The position numbers and the translations under genes were made by a program. A DNA stretch of 64,000 bases from Catenuloplanes niger (GTDB lineage Bacteria; Actinomycetota; Actinomycetes; Mycobacteriales; Micromonosporaceae): positions 8,852,501 to 8,916,500 of the forward strand of contig NZ_JAVDYC010000001.1 in assembly GCF_031458255.1 (NCBI RefSeq). The letters are read 5' to 3'. This document shows positions 63,843 to 64,000 of this stretch, one piece after another. The notes below the pieces were generated by a model. It did no database searches, was not told where the DNA came from, and was given only the letters and a program-made list of their open reading frames with translations. Positions within the stretch are counted from its first letter, which is position 1. The number at the start of each line of letters is the position of its first letter.

Positions 63843-64000
63843 TCGCCGCCGTCCTCGCGGCTCTCGTCATCGGCGCGGTGTCCGCCGTCGTCCCGGTCAC
63901 GCCGGTCGAGCCGTACCTGATCGGCGTCGTCGCCACCACCGGCACACCCGCCGTCCCGCTCGGCATCGCCGCGGGCATCGGGCAGACCGCCGGCAAACTG
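63839..64000 (+). CDS. small membrane protein, VTT/DedA-like (3' end outside window)
   Basis: Only the first 54 codons are inside the window: MIAAVLAALVIGAVSAVVPV, then PVEPYLIGVVATTGTPAVPLGIAAGIGQTAGKL. The hydrophobic helix followed by an E-x-Y-L...G...A-x-x-x-G-Q-T-x-G-K loop matches the start of small actinobacterial DedA/VTT-like membrane proteins. Partial, so the assignment is tentative. Confidence 0.55.
   Translation, partial: MIAAVLAALVIGAVSAVVPVTPVEPYLIGVVATTGTPAVPLGIAAGIGQTAGKL

Overview
The window is high-GC DNA with strongly G/C-biased third codon positions, GTG and TTG starts, and gene families typical of filamentous actinomycetes: a SARP regulator, MmyB-type XRE regulators, a Spo0M homologue, an F420-dependent glucose-6-phosphate dehydrogenase, the GlgE glucan pathway and a type I PKS. 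A Micromonosporaceae-like actinomycete is the best guess; nothing in the window fixes the genus.

Left part (1-20 kb): stress and envelope genes mixed with gene debris. It holds a Ser/Thr kinase (cut by the left edge), two BON-domain proteins, a histidine kinase plus GerMN lipoprotein pair, a membrane protein fused to a PemK/MazF-like domain, a cysteine-free HesB/IscA-like protein, a SARP regulator, two GlsB/YeaQ membrane proteins, a complete response regulator-histidine kinase-GerMN lipoprotein operon, and a Spo0M homologue. Between them lie remnants of IS5-like, IS701, IS3 and IS110 transposases, a truncated SpvB/Tc-toxin-like gene, a broken HesB paralogue and a piece of an MFS transporter. 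Two short conserved operator-like motifs recur. One is a direct repeat TGTCA-N6-TGTCA near the two-component and GlsB genes. The other is a palindrome ATGTCA-N6-TGACAT upstream of both the intact and the broken HesB gene.

Central part (21-35 kb, with a second arm at 54-58 kb): storage-carbohydrate metabolism. treS and mak (trehalose to maltose to maltose-1-phosphate) lie on the + strand, and glgE-glgB (maltose-1-phosphate to branched alpha-glucan) on the - strand 30 kb away, so the whole GlgE pathway is present. glgX (debranching) sits inside a tightly overlapping cassette STAS - glgX - STAS - HATPase - SpoIIE phosphatase, a partner-switching regulatory module with no sigma factor gene beside it. 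Two DJ-1/PfpI proteins, a ThDP-dependent decarboxylase-like enzyme and an AGE-family epimerase precede it.

Between the two carbohydrate arms (35-54 kb): a stand-alone KS-AT-ACP polyketide synthase with an MmyB regulator and a STAND-like ATPase, an IS701-type transposase-like protein, then a redox-rich block. That block has an SDR, two SnoaL-like proteins, a VOC protein, an aldo/keto reductase, an NmrA-like protein, a PPOX protein, a deazaflavin-dependent reductase, an MFS exporter, a multicopper oxidase and Fgd. It looks like a specialised-metabolism locus with its own F420H2 supply.

Right part (58-64 kb): an M48 metalloprotease and a diguanylate cyclase carrying an exact 63-bp in-frame duplication, surrounded by more debris (MacB permease tail, WD40 piece, GDSL hydrolase start, frameshifted aldo/keto reductase). 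The start of a small membrane protein runs off the right edge. No tRNA, rRNA or CRISPR array was recognised.
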